Origin: an uncultured SAR86 cluster bacterium
Lineage (GTDB): Bacteria > Pseudomonadota > Gammaproteobacteria > Magnimaribacterales > D2472
Assembly: GCA_902528215.1 (NCBI GenBank)
Contig: CABZRR010000008.1
Coordinates: 1-46,978 of the forward strand
Direction of reading: 5' to 3'
Length of the DNA stretch: 46,978 nt
The notes under the pieces: model-generated
Seen by the model: only the letters and a program-made list of their open reading frames with translations
The model's database searches: none
Told to the model about the DNA's origin: nothing
Part shown: piece by piece, positions 24,796 to 34,609 of the stretch
Layout: the number at the start of each line of letters is the position of its first letter
Numbering within the stretch: position 1 is the stretch's first letter
Translations under genes and position numbers: made by a program

Positions 24796-27700
24796 ATGTT
24801 TTTTTTAAAGATTTTATTTACACAACCTAGAGTTTTTGCACTACTACTAATTTTTATATTTTTATCTGGTGTATTTGCTCTTAACACAGTCCCTCGACAA
24901 GAAAATCCTGAGTTAGCTCAGCGCTGGTCGACAGTTCAGACAATTTATCCTGGTGCATCACCAACAAGAATTGAAACACAAATTCTTGAGCCAATGGAGG
25001 CAAAACTCCGAGAAGTTTATGAGCTTAATGAAATTATTTCATTTGCCTCTCAAGGTTTTGGTACAACTGTTCTGGAGATAAAAGATAATGTTTCTCCAGC
25101 ATTAATTGAGCAAGTGTGGTCTGAAGTTCAAGATAAATTAGATCAATCATTATTTGATTTACCTGCTGGACTGAAGCCACAGTTAATTAGAAGTAGCGGA
25201 CCTCCAACTACATTGTTGTATGCGCTCACATGGAATGGTGATGGCGAACCACCACTTATTCTTTTATCACGAATAGCTGAGGATCTTCGTCAAAGCATGG
25301 CATATATGGCAGGATCAGATAGGAGTGCTGTTTTTGGCTCTGCAGATGAGGAAGTTTTAGTTGAAGTTGATAATGCAAAGTTATCAGCTCTTGGGCTCAC
25401 CTTTCAAGAAGTAGCAAAGGTTCTCACCTCACTTGATACAAAAAAACCTATTGGGCAAATATCAAAAAATGGTCAAGAATTTCTTGTAAAGTCTCAAGAA
25501 AATCTTACTAACTTATCCGAGGTATCTAATTTACCTATTAAAGTTTTCAATGAATATGAAATTATTCGGCTTGGTGATATAGCAAGCTTATCAAAAAATC
25601 CTAGAGATCCACCCGAAGAACTTGTTGTATTTAATGGAGAGAAGGCTGTTCTTGTTGAAATAAGGGGTGCATTTTCCTTGAGAGTTGATCTTTATGTGGA
25701 AAGCATTGAGTTATTAGTAGAAGATTTTAGAAAGCAGCTTCCTCCTGAAATCAAATTAGAAAAAATTTACGACGAATCATATTATTTTAAACAAAAATTT
25801 AATAATTTGTATGGAAGCATAATTTTCGCGACCCTAATTGTTATTGGAATAAGTTATTTTTTGTTAGGCTTTAAATCAGCTTTGATCGTTGGATCAATCA
25901 TTCCTCTTACAATTTTTTTAGTTTTATTTGGATGTAAATTATTAGGTTTGCCACTGCATCAAACCTCAATGACAGGGATAATTATTGCTCTGGGATTGTT
26001 AATAGATAACGCAATTATTGTAGTTGAAGACTTTAAATACAGACGAAGTTTAGGTCACTCTCGGGAATTAGCATCATACGAAACATTTAGCCATTTATGG
26101 ATTCCACTTTCTGCTGCAACCGCAACAACTGCTTTGTCCTTTTTCCCAATTGCAGCAGGCCAAGGGCCAAGCGCAGAATTTGTTGGCGGCATGGCTAAAA
26201 CTGTTATTTTATCTGTTACTGCGTCTTTGTTTCTCGCGCTATATGTTGTTCCACTCCTTCTAAACTATATTAATAAAATTAAGCTCTTTGATAAGGAAAT
26301 TTTTTCTGGAAGTGGATATTCAAATCAAAAGCTTCTAAAAAGATATAGAGATCTTCTTACATGGTCATATGCCGTTCCCAGGAGAGGAATAATGATTGCA
26401 ATGATTTTGCCCATGATAGGCTTTATATCATTTCCATTTTTAAAGGCAGATTTTTTTCCGGCTTTAGACAGGAATATGTTTAAAGTGTCAATTGAGTTAC
26501 CTCAAAACTCTAATGTAGAGAGCACTGAGAAAGAGGTATTAAAAATTAGAGAGTCTATATTAAAGAGTGGAATTGTTGAAGATGATTTTTGGTTTATAGG
26601 CAGAAGATTGCCAAGAATACTTTACAATGTAATAGGCGGCGATTCCGCTCTTGGATCTAATAACCTAGCGCAAGGAGTCTATATAGCCTCATCTTACAGT
26701 GAGATGATCAAAAAACTTCCTGCGCTTGCAAAAAGACTTACTTTTGAAAATCCAGATTTAAAAATTATTATCGATAAATTTGATTCAGGTCCACCAGTAG
26801 ATGCGGCTGTTGAGTATAGTATTGATGGTCCAGACCTTTCTGTTCTTAGAGCTTTGGGCAATAAACTAGAGTTGATAATTAGAGCTGCCCCAGATGTATA
26901 TTTAACCAACAGTGAACTAAGCGGAGGCGCTGCTAATTTAGAGTTTAAATTTAGTGAATCTGATTTAGCAATGAATTCAATTTCAGGCGAATTTTTTATT
27001 AACGAACTCGCAATTGCAAGTGAAGGTATAGAAGTTGGAACTATGCTTGATGGTAATAAAGAAATTCCTATTAAGTTAAGAGGTTCTTCTAATGATTCAA
27101 TTAGATCTACACAATATTTATCAGTCCCATCAAAAAATGGATTTGATTATTCCTCTAATTATGGAGAATTTGCTGTTACCAATAAGGCTAATTTTGTTTC
27201 TAGAGATGCTGGCAAAAGACAAAATCAAGTAGCGGCTTGGATTTGGCCAGGATTACTTCCATCAGATACAGAAAAATTTTTGAAGGATAAGATACAAATA
27301 TTTAGAGCTGAGCTTCCTCCTGGCTACATTCTTGAGGTAGGCGGAGAAGCAGATGCAAGAGGAAAATCTCAAGCAAACATTTTTTCATCGGCAATATTAT
27401 TCTTTGTGCTTATTGTTATTGCATTAGTTTCAGCTTTAAACTCATTTAGACAAGCAACCCTTATATTAAGCGTTGCGGGTTGGTGCACAGGTTTAGCTTT
27501 CCTAGGATTAACTCTTGGTCAAGCAAATTTTGGTTTCATGGGTCTCGTTGGAGCAATTGGACTTGCTGGACTGTCAATTAATGATTCAATAGTTGTTTTA
27601 TCTCATATAAAAGAGGCTCATGCTAAATCCCCTATAAATAAAGAGGATTTAGTCGATGTAATCATAAGATCTACTCGTCATGTAATTACAACCTCAGCAA

Positions 27701-27846
27701 CGACCATTGGAGGATTCATGCCCTTATTAATCACAAGTATTTTCTTTGAACCGCTTGCTTGGGCAATGGCAGGTGGTGTTATCGGCTCTACGATTATTGC
27801 TGTTTTTTATATTCCAGCTTGCTATGCAATTTCAAATAAGTTGTAA
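24796..27846 (+). CDS. RND-family efflux transporter, inner-membrane pump
   Basis: This 1016-residue proton-driven pump has the AcrB-like layout: a first membrane helix, a large periplasmic loop, a block of five or six helices (about 340-500), a second periplasmic loop and a final helix block. TM4 contains IIALGLLIDNAIIVVEDF with the paired-charge proton-relay region (one Asp here before N-A-I). The start FFLKILFTQPRVFALLLIFIFLSG and PRQENPELAQRWSTVQTIYPGASPTRIE are typical of the Cluster with MexF/AcrB relatives found in marine gammaproteobacteria. The substrate cannot be told from sequence; drugs, bile-like compounds or lipids are possible. Regulated with the adaptor gene by the TetR protein. 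Confidence 0.95.
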   Translation: MFFLKILFTQPRVFALLLIFIFLSGVFALNTVPRQENPELAQRWSTVQTIYPGASPTRIETQILEPMEAKLREVYELNEIISFASQGFGTTVLEIKDNVSPALIEQVWSEVQDKLDQSLFDLPAGLKPQLIRSSGPPTTLLYALTWNGDGEPPLILLSRIAEDLRQSMAYMAGSDRSAVFGSADEEVLVEVDNAKLSALGLTFQEVAKVLTSLDTKKPIGQISKNGQEFLVKSQENLTNLSEVSNLPIKVFNEYEIIRLGDIASLSKNPRDPPEELVVFNGEKAVLVEIRGAFSLRVDLYVESIELLVEDFRKQLPPEIKLEKIYDESYYFKQKFNNLYGSIIFATLIVIGISYFLLGFKSALIVGSIIPLTIFLVLFGCKLLGLPLHQTSMTGIIIALGLLIDNAIIVVEDFKYRRSLGHSRELASYETFSHLWIPLSAATATTALSFFPIAAGQGPSAEFVGGMAKTVILSVTASLFLALYVVPLLLNYINKIKLFDKEIFSGSGYSNQKLLKRYRDLLTWSYAVPRRGIMIAMILPMIGFISFPFLKADFFPALDRNMFKVSIELPQNSNVESTEKEVLKIRESILKSGIVEDDFWFIGRRLPRILYNVIGGDSALGSNNLAQGVYIASSYSEMIKKLPALAKRLTFENPDLKIIIDKFDSGPPVDAAVEYSIDGPDLSVLRALGNKLELIIRAAPDVYLTNSELSGGAANLEFKFSESDLAMNSISGEFFINELAIASEGIEVGTMLDGNKEIPIKLRGSSNDSIRSTQYLSVPSKNGFDYSSNYGEFAVTNKANFVSRDAGKRQNQVAAWIWPGLLPSDTEKFLKDKIQIFRAELPPGYILEVGGEADARGKSQANIFSSAILFFVLIVIALVSALNSFRQATLILSVAGWCTGLAFLGLTLGQANFGFMGLVGAIGLAGLSINDSIVVLSHIKEAHAKSPINKEDLVDVIIRSTRHVITTSATTIGGFMPLLITSIFFEPLAWAMAGGVIGSTIIAVFYIPACYAISNKL

Positions 27847-27878
27847 AATCATTTATTAAGTTTTTTAAAATAAAGAAA

Positions 27879-28403
27879 ATGAGAAGAATAATAACTGGAC
27901 ATAATCAAAACGGTAAATCAATCATCACAATTGATGGACCACCTGCATGCTCAATAGGAGAAGAGGTAGGAGGACTATTTGAAATCTGGAATACAGATGG
28001 AGCAGTAATTGATTCAACTGATGAAGTCGATAGGGGTGACTCACCAATCATCTTGTCACCCCCCGAAGGCGGAACAAAATTTAGATATTTTCAAATTAAT
28101 CCTACTCCAGAAGGAGTTCCATGGGATGTTCTTCAAGATTTGGCTGCTGTGGCATTCGATCGCATTGGAGCAGCTCACCATAGGATAGACACCTCTAAGC
28201 ATCCTGCAATGCACAAGACAGAGACGATTGACTACATAATTTTATTAAAGGGTGATGTCACTCTTTTGTTAGATGAAGAAGAAGTAAGACTTGAGCCATT
28301 TGATACTGTGGTTCAAAGAGGTACAAATCATGCATGGATCAATCATGGAGATGAACCGGCTTTATTAATAGCAGTCTTGATTGATAGTGAGATTAAAGAC
28401 TAA
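27879..28403 (+). CDS. Cupin-domain protein
   Basis: This 174-residue protein has one cupin barrel in its C-terminal half: HKTETIDYIILLKGDVTLLLDEEEVRLEPFDTVVQRGTNHAW, with metal-ligand histidines in the first (H-K-T-E) and second (N-H-A-W) motifs. The N-terminal half resembles proteins annotated only as cupin domain-containing in many marine and soil proteobacteria. No activity can be assigned; dioxygenase or sugar-modifying roles exist in the superfamily. It starts 32 bp after the RND gene, so it may be read through from the efflux operon. Confidence 0.82.
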   Translation: MRRIITGHNQNGKSIITIDGPPACSIGEEVGGLFEIWNTDGAVIDSTDEVDRGDSPIILSPPEGGTKFRYFQINPTPEGVPWDVLQDLAAVAFDRIGAAHHRIDTSKHPAMHKTETIDYIILLKGDVTLLLDEEEVRLEPFDTVVQRGTNHAWINHGDEPALLIAVLIDSEIKD

Positions 28404-28404
28404 A

Positions 28405-28424
28405 ATTTCTTTATTAAAAGAAAT
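28405..28424. other. Small AT-rich hairpin between cupin and TauD genes
   Basis: ATTTCTTT and AAAGAAAT form a perfect 8-bp inverted repeat with an ATTA loop, directly after the cupin stop codon and before the TauD gene. It has only one G-C pair and no clean U tract, so it is a weak candidate for a terminator or mRNA end stabiliser. Confidence 0.3.
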
Positions 28425-28436
28425 ATTTTATTAAAA

Positions 28437-29261
28437 ATGTTTAAAGTAAAGCCAATAGCTGCAGCTCTAGGAGCGGAATTACATGGAGTCGACCTTTGTA
28501 ATGACTTGCAACCTGAGGTCTATGCTGAAATCAGAAAACTGCTTATAAAACACAAAGTTATTTTTTTTCGCGATCAAGATATTACGCCGCAACAACATAA
28601 AGCGTTAGCAGAATCATTTGGCCCAGTTCAAACACATCCCGCCTATGACACAGTTGAAGGCTTTCCAGAAATTACAATTCTTGAGAGCACGGCAGAAAAA
28701 CCAAGTAAAATCGAGGTGTGGCATTCGGACATGACATTCCGTCAACATCCACCATTGGGTTCAGTTTTAAGATCAAAAATTTGCCCTCCAAAGGGAGGGG
28801 ATACAATGTGGGCTAGCATGTCAGCAGCTTATGATGGTTTATCTAAGGGAATGCAAAAATTTCTTTCAAATCTTAACGCTGAGCATGATTTTAGTTATGG
28901 CTTTAAGGAAAGTTTGGCAGAGCCTGGTGGGAAAGAGCGCTTGGCTGAAGCTGTCAAAGATAATCCTCCAGTTCAACATCCTGTTATAAGAGTGCACCCC
29001 GAAAGCAAACAAAAAGTTATTTTTGTAAATGCTTTATTTACAACAAAAATAATCGGCCTGCCTCCTAAAGAAAGCTCAGCAATTTTAGATTTTCTATATG
29101 ATCACTCAATTACTGCCGAATATACCTGTCGTTTCAATTGGGAGCCAAATTCTATTGCTATTTGGGATAACAGAAGCACTCAACACAAACCCATTAATGA
29201 TTATTTTCCTGCGCACCGTTTATTAGAGCGAGTGGCAATAGATGGCGATAAACCTTTTTAA
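28437..29261 (+). CDS. TauD/TfdA-family 2-oxoglutarate-dependent dioxygenase
   Basis: This 274-residue Fe(II)/2-oxoglutarate oxygenase has the facial triad His96-x-Asp98 (VWHSDMTF) and His250 (NRSTQHKP), plus the 2-oxoglutarate-binding Arg261 (AHRLLERV). The start MFKVKPIAAALGAELHGVDL is the usual TauD N-terminus. Family members act on taurine, aromatic ethers, alkyl sulfates, phosphonates or amino acids; the sequence does not decide among these. No tau or transport genes are adjacent. The stop codon abuts the stop of the convergent amidotransferase gene, with no bases between. Confidence 0.93.
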   Translation: MFKVKPIAAALGAELHGVDLCNDLQPEVYAEIRKLLIKHKVIFFRDQDITPQQHKALAESFGPVQTHPAYDTVEGFPEITILESTAEKPSKIEVWHSDMTFRQHPPLGSVLRSKICPPKGGDTMWASMSAAYDGLSKGMQKFLSNLNAEHDFSYGFKESLAEPGGKERLAEAVKDNPPVQHPVIRVHPESKQKVIFVNALFTTKIIGLPPKESSAILDFLYDHSITAEYTCRFNWEPNSIAIWDNRSTQHKPINDYFPAHRLLERVAIDGDKPF

Positions 29262-29963
29262 TTAATTTTTTAAAAATTCTATTAGGACTTTTACAACTGC
29301 CAATTCATCTGTTTTATCAAATAATGTTTTACAAGCACTTAAATATTTCGCATCTCCAATCTGATTTTTTCTAAATTCATATATTAATTTTGCAAAGTCT
29401 TTCTTTAATTCAATATGTCCTTGCGTACAAAGGATATGATCATCAATGACAAACATCCCATTTGGACAAATCGGTGATCCTGCAATTAATTTTGCATTTT
29501 CAGGCAATTTTATAACTTCATCTTGATGGCTGAAAACCAGATTAAACTCACCATCTTCAAAATCAAAATCAAACTCTTGTTTAAATAAAGATATTGAATC
29601 TACTCCAACATGCCAACCCTTTGGGGAATTCTTTACAGAGCCTCCTAGAGCCTCCGCTATTATCTGATGGCCGAAACAAATGCCTATCAACTTTGTTTTG
29701 TTTTGATGAAGAGTTTGAACGAATTTTTTTAGTTTATTTATCCAATTTTTCTCTTCGTATGCGCTAGCTTTGCTACCGGTAATTAAGTATCCATCACAAT
29801 CATTTATTTTTTTTGGATAATGATCAAACTGCACTTCATATGTTTCAAACTGAATGGTTGGATCTATTGCCCAAAAAATTTTTGAAAACATTTCTGGATA
29901 CTGACCAAATGCTGATGCACCCGGAAGTTCTACAGTATCAGAATTGAGAATTCCTATTTTCAT
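29262..29963 (-). CDS. Class I glutamine amidotransferase-like protein
   Basis: This 233-residue protein has the class I amidotransferase triad: Cys96 in GICFGHQIIAEALGG, with His183 and Glu185 in QGHIE, and the FSHQDEV segment between them. Stand-alone proteins of this type are often annotated as GMP synthase-like, but the synthetase domain is absent and no partner subunit is adjacent. It may hydrolyse gamma-glutamyl compounds, as PuuD and YafJ-like enzymes do. It is divergent from the amino-acid symporter gene with a 35-bp gap. Confidence 0.9.
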   Translation of the reverse strand: MKIGILNSDTVELPGASAFGQYPEMFSKIFWAIDPTIQFETYEVQFDHYPKKINDCDGYLITGSKASAYEEKNWINKLKKFVQTLHQNKTKLIGICFGHQIIAEALGGSVKNSPKGWHVGVDSISLFKQEFDFDFEDGEFNLVFSHQDEVIKLPENAKLIAGSPICPNGMFVIDDHILCTQGHIELKKDFAKLIYEFRKNQIGDAKYLSACKTLFDKTDELAVVKVLIEFLKN

Positions 29964-29998
29964 GTAATATAAATTTGTTAATGTAGTATATTCAATTT

Positions 29999-31522
29999 AT
30001 GAAACCTAACAGACTTATTTTTTGTCTCTTTTTTTTAATTTCAACACCCTTATCAGCAGATGGAATTGATGCCTCAATTAATGCCGTCATTCAACCGATA
30101 ACAAACATTTTATCTAGTTTTATTTTTTATGAATATACGATTTTTAATACTCCAATGCCTTTGATAGTTATATGGTTGATTGGAGGAGCAATTTTTTTTA
30201 CTTTTTACTTTAATTTTTTAAATTTACGGGGATTTAAACATGCATTTCAATTATTAAGAGGAGATTACACTAAGTCAGGAAATGAAGGCGAGCTTACTCA
30301 TTTCCAAGCATTATCTACTGCTGTATCTGGAACGGTTGGTATCGGAAATATTGCTGGAGTAGCAATTGTTATTTCTATAGGGGGTCCCGGAGCTACATTT
30401 TGGTTGATTATTGCTGGTTTCTTAGGAATGTCTACAAAATTTGCTGAATGTGTAGCTGGAGTCATGTATAGAAAGGTTAATCCAGACGGAAGTATTTCTG
30501 GTGGTCCAATGTATTATCTTGAAGCTGGATTGCATCAAAAAAATTTATCTTGGCTTGCAAGGCCAATGGGATTATTTTATGCAATGGCCATTGTTTTTGG
30601 ATGTTTGGGTATCGGGAACATGTTTCAATCGAATCAAGCTTTCCAGCAATTTATTTTTATAACAGGGGGGGATTCTAGCTATTTTGTTGACAAGGGTTGG
30701 TTATTTGGTTCAATTCTTGCTGGAATAGTTGGACTGGTAATCATCGGTGGAATAAAAAGCATAGCTCGGGTTACCTCAAAGTTAGTCCCATTTATGACAC
30801 TGACATACGTAATGGGAGCTTTAATTGTGATTTTTATAAACGCAGACAGAGTGCCTTGGGCTTTGTCAGCTATATTTCAAGAAGCATTTGATCCATCAGC
30901 CATGAGTGGAGGGATGCTAGGAATTATGATTTTAGGATTTCAAAGAGCAGCATTTTCAAATGAGGCTGGTATTGGATCAGCGGCAATTGCTCATTCGACC
31001 GTTCGAACTCAAGAACCAGTTTCTGAAGGCTTTGTAGGATTAATGGAACCTTTTATTGATACCGTTGTGATTTGCACACTTACAGCTTTAGTAATTTTAA
31101 CTACTGTCTATGATCCAACAATGGCAAATGAAGGAATTCAAGGAATCGCTTTGACTTCAACTGCTTTTAGTAGCACTCTAACTTGGTCCGTTATTCCCCT
31201 ATCATTTATTGCTTTATTATTTGCATTTTCAACAATATTGTCTTGGTCATACTATGGCTTAAAAGGTTGGACTTATATTATTGGAGAATCCTCAATAGCA
31301 GAAAGTATTTTTAAAGTATTTTTTTGTATTTTTATTGCTATTGGTTGCACGGTAAATTTAAGTGCTGTTTTAGATTTTTCAGATGCACTTATCTTTATTG
31401 TGGCTTTGCCAAATATCTTAGGTTTGTATGTCTTGGCTCCTGTAATTAAAAAGGAGTTATTAAGTTATCAAAAAAGGTTACAAAGTGGAGAAATTCAAAA
31501 TTATAGAGAGATAAATGATTAA
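29999..31522 (+). CDS. Sodium:alanine/glycine symporter (AGCS family)
   Basis: This is a 507-residue integral membrane protein of about 11 spans with an N-terminal hydrophobic segment, the AGCS signature STAVSGTVGIGNIAGVAIVI, the FAECVAGVMYR and GPMYYLEAGL segments and FSNEAGIGSAAIAHSTV. Family members take up alanine or glycine with sodium. The overlap of 8 bp with the following serine hydrolase gene implies a shared message. Sodium coupling fits a marine habitat. Confidence 0.95.
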   Translation: MKPNRLIFCLFFLISTPLSADGIDASINAVIQPITNILSSFIFYEYTIFNTPMPLIVIWLIGGAIFFTFYFNFLNLRGFKHAFQLLRGDYTKSGNEGELTHFQALSTAVSGTVGIGNIAGVAIVISIGGPGATFWLIIAGFLGMSTKFAECVAGVMYRKVNPDGSISGGPMYYLEAGLHQKNLSWLARPMGLFYAMAIVFGCLGIGNMFQSNQAFQQFIFITGGDSSYFVDKGWLFGSILAGIVGLVIIGGIKSIARVTSKLVPFMTLTYVMGALIVIFINADRVPWALSAIFQEAFDPSAMSGGMLGIMILGFQRAAFSNEAGIGSAAIAHSTVRTQEPVSEGFVGLMEPFIDTVVICTLTALVILTTVYDPTMANEGIQGIALTSTAFSSTLTWSVIPLSFIALLFAFSTILSWSYYGLKGWTYIIGESSIAESIFKVFFCIFIAIGCTVNLSAVLDFSDALIFIVALPNILGLYVLAPVIKKELLSYQKRLQSGEIQNYREIND

Positions 31523-32720
31523 TGGAAATTGCGATCCAAAATTTCTTCCTTTAAAAGAAATTTTTTCTAATGCGATAAAAAGTGGATTTGAGACAGGCGC
31601 CTCTATAGCTATTGAACACAAGGGAAAACTTGTTGTAAATCTTTGGGGTGGTTATCAGGATTCAAACAGAACAAAGGAATGGGAGGAAGATACTTTAGTG
31701 AATGTTTTTTCTGTTACTAAAGGAGTAACAGCAACATGCGCTGCAAGATTAATTGATCAAGGCAAGCTAAACCCAAATCAATTAGTTAGTTATTATTGGC
31801 CGGAATATGACTGTAACGGGAAAGAGACAACTAAGGTTAGTGATTTTTTATGTCATAGGGCTGGTATGTTTGGATTTAAGGGTGGAATTCCATCTGGTTC
31901 ATTTCAAGATTGGGATAAGTTTGTCAGCCACCTGGAGTCACAAAGTCCATACAGAGAACCAGGTTCGTCGCAAGGCTATCACGCACTTACATATGGTTGG
32001 CTGGTTGGAGAAATTATAAAAAGAATTGATGGTCGGAGTGTTGGACAATATTTTCAAGAGGAAATAGCTCAACCATTTGCCCTTGATTTTCATATTGGAC
32101 TTACAAAAGAAAATTTTAGCAGGTGCGCTGATATGATTATGCAAAAAGATTTTATTAAACTCCCAGGAGGATTCTTAAAATATGTTCCTGATTTTCTTTT
32201 ACCAAAAATAATTAAAAACTTTAAGAAAGCCTTGAAGACTGGTGACTTCGAACAGGCATTTGAATTTAGAGATGAGGATAGTGATAATTTTCAAAATTCT
32301 GAAGACTGGCGAATTGCAGAAATTCCTTCAGCAAACGGCCATGGAACAGCCAAAAGTTTAGCAAAATTATATGGGATTTTAAGTAACGGCTGCAGTAGAA
32401 ACGGAACTTCAATAATGTCCAAAAATACATTAGAGCTTGCTATTAAACCGCATTCCAATGGTCCTGACTCAGTATTATTTGGTGCAGGTATAAAATTTGG
32501 ACTTGGATATGAGCTTTCGCAGGGAATCTCTTTTCTTGGAAATATATCACCTATTTTAAATGATAGGATGTTTGGTCATGCTGGGATCGGAGGAGCTGTT
32601 GCATTTGGAGATCCAGAAAAAAAATTAGGATACGGATTTATTTGCAATCAACAACATAAACCAAGAGAAATGTATAAAACTAACAATCAGCTAACCAAAG
32701 CCTTGTATAAAATAATTTAA
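31515..32720 (+). CDS. Serine hydrolase of the beta-lactamase class C/EstB family
   Basis: This 401-residue protein has the nucleophile motif SVTK (66-69) of class C beta-lactamase-fold enzymes and the YHALTYGWLVGEI region supplying the second-motif tyrosine. It lacks a signal peptide, so it is more likely a cytosolic esterase or peptidase (EstB-like) than a periplasmic beta-lactamase. It overlaps the symporter gene by 8 bp. A link to amino-acid or D-amino-peptide use is possible from this context but is inference only. Confidence 0.88.
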   Translation: MINGNCDPKFLPLKEIFSNAIKSGFETGASIAIEHKGKLVVNLWGGYQDSNRTKEWEEDTLVNVFSVTKGVTATCAARLIDQGKLNPNQLVSYYWPEYDCNGKETTKVSDFLCHRAGMFGFKGGIPSGSFQDWDKFVSHLESQSPYREPGSSQGYHALTYGWLVGEIIKRIDGRSVGQYFQEEIAQPFALDFHIGLTKENFSRCADMIMQKDFIKLPGGFLKYVPDFLLPKIIKNFKKALKTGDFEQAFEFRDEDSDNFQNSEDWRIAEIPSANGHGTAKSLAKLYGILSNGCSRNGTSIMSKNTLELAIKPHSNGPDSVLFGAGIKFGLGYELSQGISFLGNISPILNDRMFGHAGIGGAVAFGDPEKKLGYGFICNQQHKPREMYKTNNQLTKALYKII

Positions 32721-32725
32721 AATTT

Positions 32726-33538
32726 CTAATCTGGTGCTGGAGCATTTCTGGAAAATAAATTCCATGAAGATTTTTTTTGAGGTTCTGAAATAACACCCCC
32801 GTTCATCACAATGACTGAATCAATATCTTCCATTAATTCTAAATAACCTAATTGCTTATAGCATTCTCTTGCTATTGTTAAAGCCCTAATTGTCTCTGAA
32901 GTATTTGGAATATTTTCGATAACATACTTGGCTCTCCTGAGAGCCGCCACATAAGCTTTCCTCCTGAGGTAGTATTCAGCCACAACTAACTCATTTTTTG
33001 CTATCAAAGCCCTTAAATAAATTAGCCTCTGGGAAGCATAAGGAGCATATTGACTTTGAGGAAAACGAGTCAGAAATTCTGAAAGTTCTCCAAAGGCCTG
33101 TTTGGCTCCAGAAATATCTCTATCAGAAAGATCTCTTTTAAAAACCCTCGCAAATATTCCTTTATCTCTGGTATAGCTGGAAATTCCTCTCATAAAATAA
33201 GCATAATCAATATTAGGATGTCTTGGATTTAAGCGGATAAATTTTTCAGCTGCTTCGTGCGAAGCTTCATCTTCACCGTTCATGTAATATGCATATATCA
33301 ATTCTGACTGAGCTTGCTCAGCATATCGACCAAATGGATAATTTGTTTCAATTGCTTGTAATGCCTCAATAGCTGAAAAGTAATTATTTGCTTTCATCCT
33401 TCGTTGAGCAAGATCGTAATAAATCTTTTCAGGTTGCTCCATAACTGGACCATCCGAGCTGCATGATGAAATAAAAATGAACTGTGTTATCAAAGCAAGT
33501 AATGTTAATTTTTGAAGATTTTTTATTTTGTATTTCAC
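32726..33538 (-). CDS. bamD: Outer membrane protein assembly factor BamD
   Basis: BamD is the essential lipoprotein of the BAM complex. The 270-residue protein begins at a GTG (33538) with a signal peptide ending in the lipobox ISSC (Cys26). Tetratricopeptide-like repeats follow: YYDLAQRRMKANNYFSAIEALQAIETNYPFGRYAEQAQSEL-type helices, HPNIDYAYFMRGIS and RFPQSQYAPYASQRL, all BamD hallmarks. It is convergent with the serine hydrolase (5-bp gap) and divergent from rluD with an 89-bp gap, the common bamD/rluD arrangement in gammaproteobacteria. Confidence 0.96.
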   Translation of the reverse strand: MKYKIKNLQKLTLLALITQFIFISSCSSDGPVMEQPEKIYYDLAQRRMKANNYFSAIEALQAIETNYPFGRYAEQAQSELIYAYYMNGEDEASHEAAEKFIRLNPRHPNIDYAYFMRGISSYTRDKGIFARVFKRDLSDRDISGAKQAFGELSEFLTRFPQSQYAPYASQRLIYLRALIAKNELVVAEYYLRRKAYVAALRRAKYVIENIPNTSETIRALTIARECYKQLGYLELMEDIDSVIVMNGGVISEPQKKSSWNLFSRNAPAPD

Positions 33539-33627
33539 TGGTAAAGTATTTTACATTTATTAAAGCGTTTGGGTTAATTCATTTAGATTAGATTGTAAGA
33601 TAGTAAAAAAGTTTTCAAATGCCTTAA

Positions 33628-34551
33628 ATGATTCATAAGAATATTAATGAAAAGCAAAATAATTTTCGCTTAGATCAAGCTGCAACTTTGTTGTTTGAGG
33701 ATTTTTCCCGCAGCCAAATTCAAAAATGGATTTTGCAAGGTAATCTTTTGGTGAATGGCGAACATCTTAAAGCTAAAGAAAAAGTTCATATAGGGGATGA
33801 GCTTGCACTAGATCCAGTCTTCGAGAGAAAAGTATCATGGGACGGAGAGGACATTCCTTTGGATATTTTATATGAGGAGGAAGATTTTCTTATTATTAAC
33901 AAAACGTCTGGAATGGTAATGCATCCTGGCGCAGGATACCATAATGGAACCTTAGCAAACTCACTTGCCTTTCATTTTCCAAACTTGAGAGTTCTTCCAA
34001 GATGTGGAATTGTTCATAGGTTAGATAAAGATACGTCCGGAGTGTTAGTTATTGCTAAAAATGAAAAATTTAGAAATTTTTTTGTTTATAAATTGCAAGA
34101 AAGAGAAGTCTATAAACAGTACGAAGCATTAGTTGTAGGAAAAGTAATTGGAAGTTTTTCTATAGATCATTCCATCGAAAGAGACCCAAGAAACAGAATA
34201 CGCATGCGAGTTGGGAAAAATGGAAGAGATGCTTTGTCTCATGTTTCATTAATCAATTCTTATGGGGGTTATTCTCATGTTTCAATTGAAATCGAGACTG
34301 GTAGAACTCATCAAATTAGAGTGCACCTAAGTCATCAAAAACTCCCAATCATTGGAGACACTTTATATAATCCAAGAAATCTTATTGCGAAAGGAACCTC
34401 AAAAAAATTAATCAATTCTATCCAAAACTTTTCACGTCAAGCCTTACATGCCTCTACCATAAGATTTCCATGTTTAAATAAAAATGATACTTTTGAATTT
34501 AAGGCAGATCTTCCCCAAGATATAAAATCATTAATTCAATTAATGAAATAG
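33628..34551 (+). CDS. rluD: 23S rRNA pseudouridine synthase RluD
   Basis: RluD makes pseudouridines in helix 69 of 23S rRNA. The 307-residue protein has an N-terminal S4 RNA-binding domain (RLDQAATLLFEDFSRSQIQKWILQG) and the RluA-family catalytic motif HRLDKDTSG with Asp133, then GRTHQIRVHL and PIIGDTLY. The divergence from bamD supports RluD over RluC or TruC. Confidence 0.95.
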   Translation: MIHKNINEKQNNFRLDQAATLLFEDFSRSQIQKWILQGNLLVNGEHLKAKEKVHIGDELALDPVFERKVSWDGEDIPLDILYEEEDFLIINKTSGMVMHPGAGYHNGTLANSLAFHFPNLRVLPRCGIVHRLDKDTSGVLVIAKNEKFRNFFVYKLQEREVYKQYEALVVGKVIGSFSIDHSIERDPRNRIRMRVGKNGRDALSHVSLINSYGGYSHVSIEIETGRTHQIRVHLSHQKLPIIGDTLYNPRNLIAKGTSKKLINSIQNFSRQALHASTIRFPCLNKNDTFEFKADLPQDIKSLIQLMK

Positions 34552-34581
34552 CCTGAAAGTCTCTATAAATAGGGAATAAAC

Positions 34582-34609
34582 TTGTTTTTAATCATAATTA
34601 ATGTATAAA
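34582..34609 (+). promoter_or_regulatory. Candidate promoter of the ilvBHC operon
   Basis: TTGTTT at 34582-34587 and TATAAA at 34604-34609, 16 bp apart, lie in the 90-bp gap between rluD and the acetolactate synthase gene, giving a ~25-nt leader. I see no leader peptide rich in branched-chain codons and no attenuator hairpin in this gap. Confidence 0.4.

Noticed and set aside
28405-28424. Intrinsic terminator after the cupin gene
   Set aside because: The hairpin is almost all A-T and lacks a following T-run; kept only as a weak hairpin.
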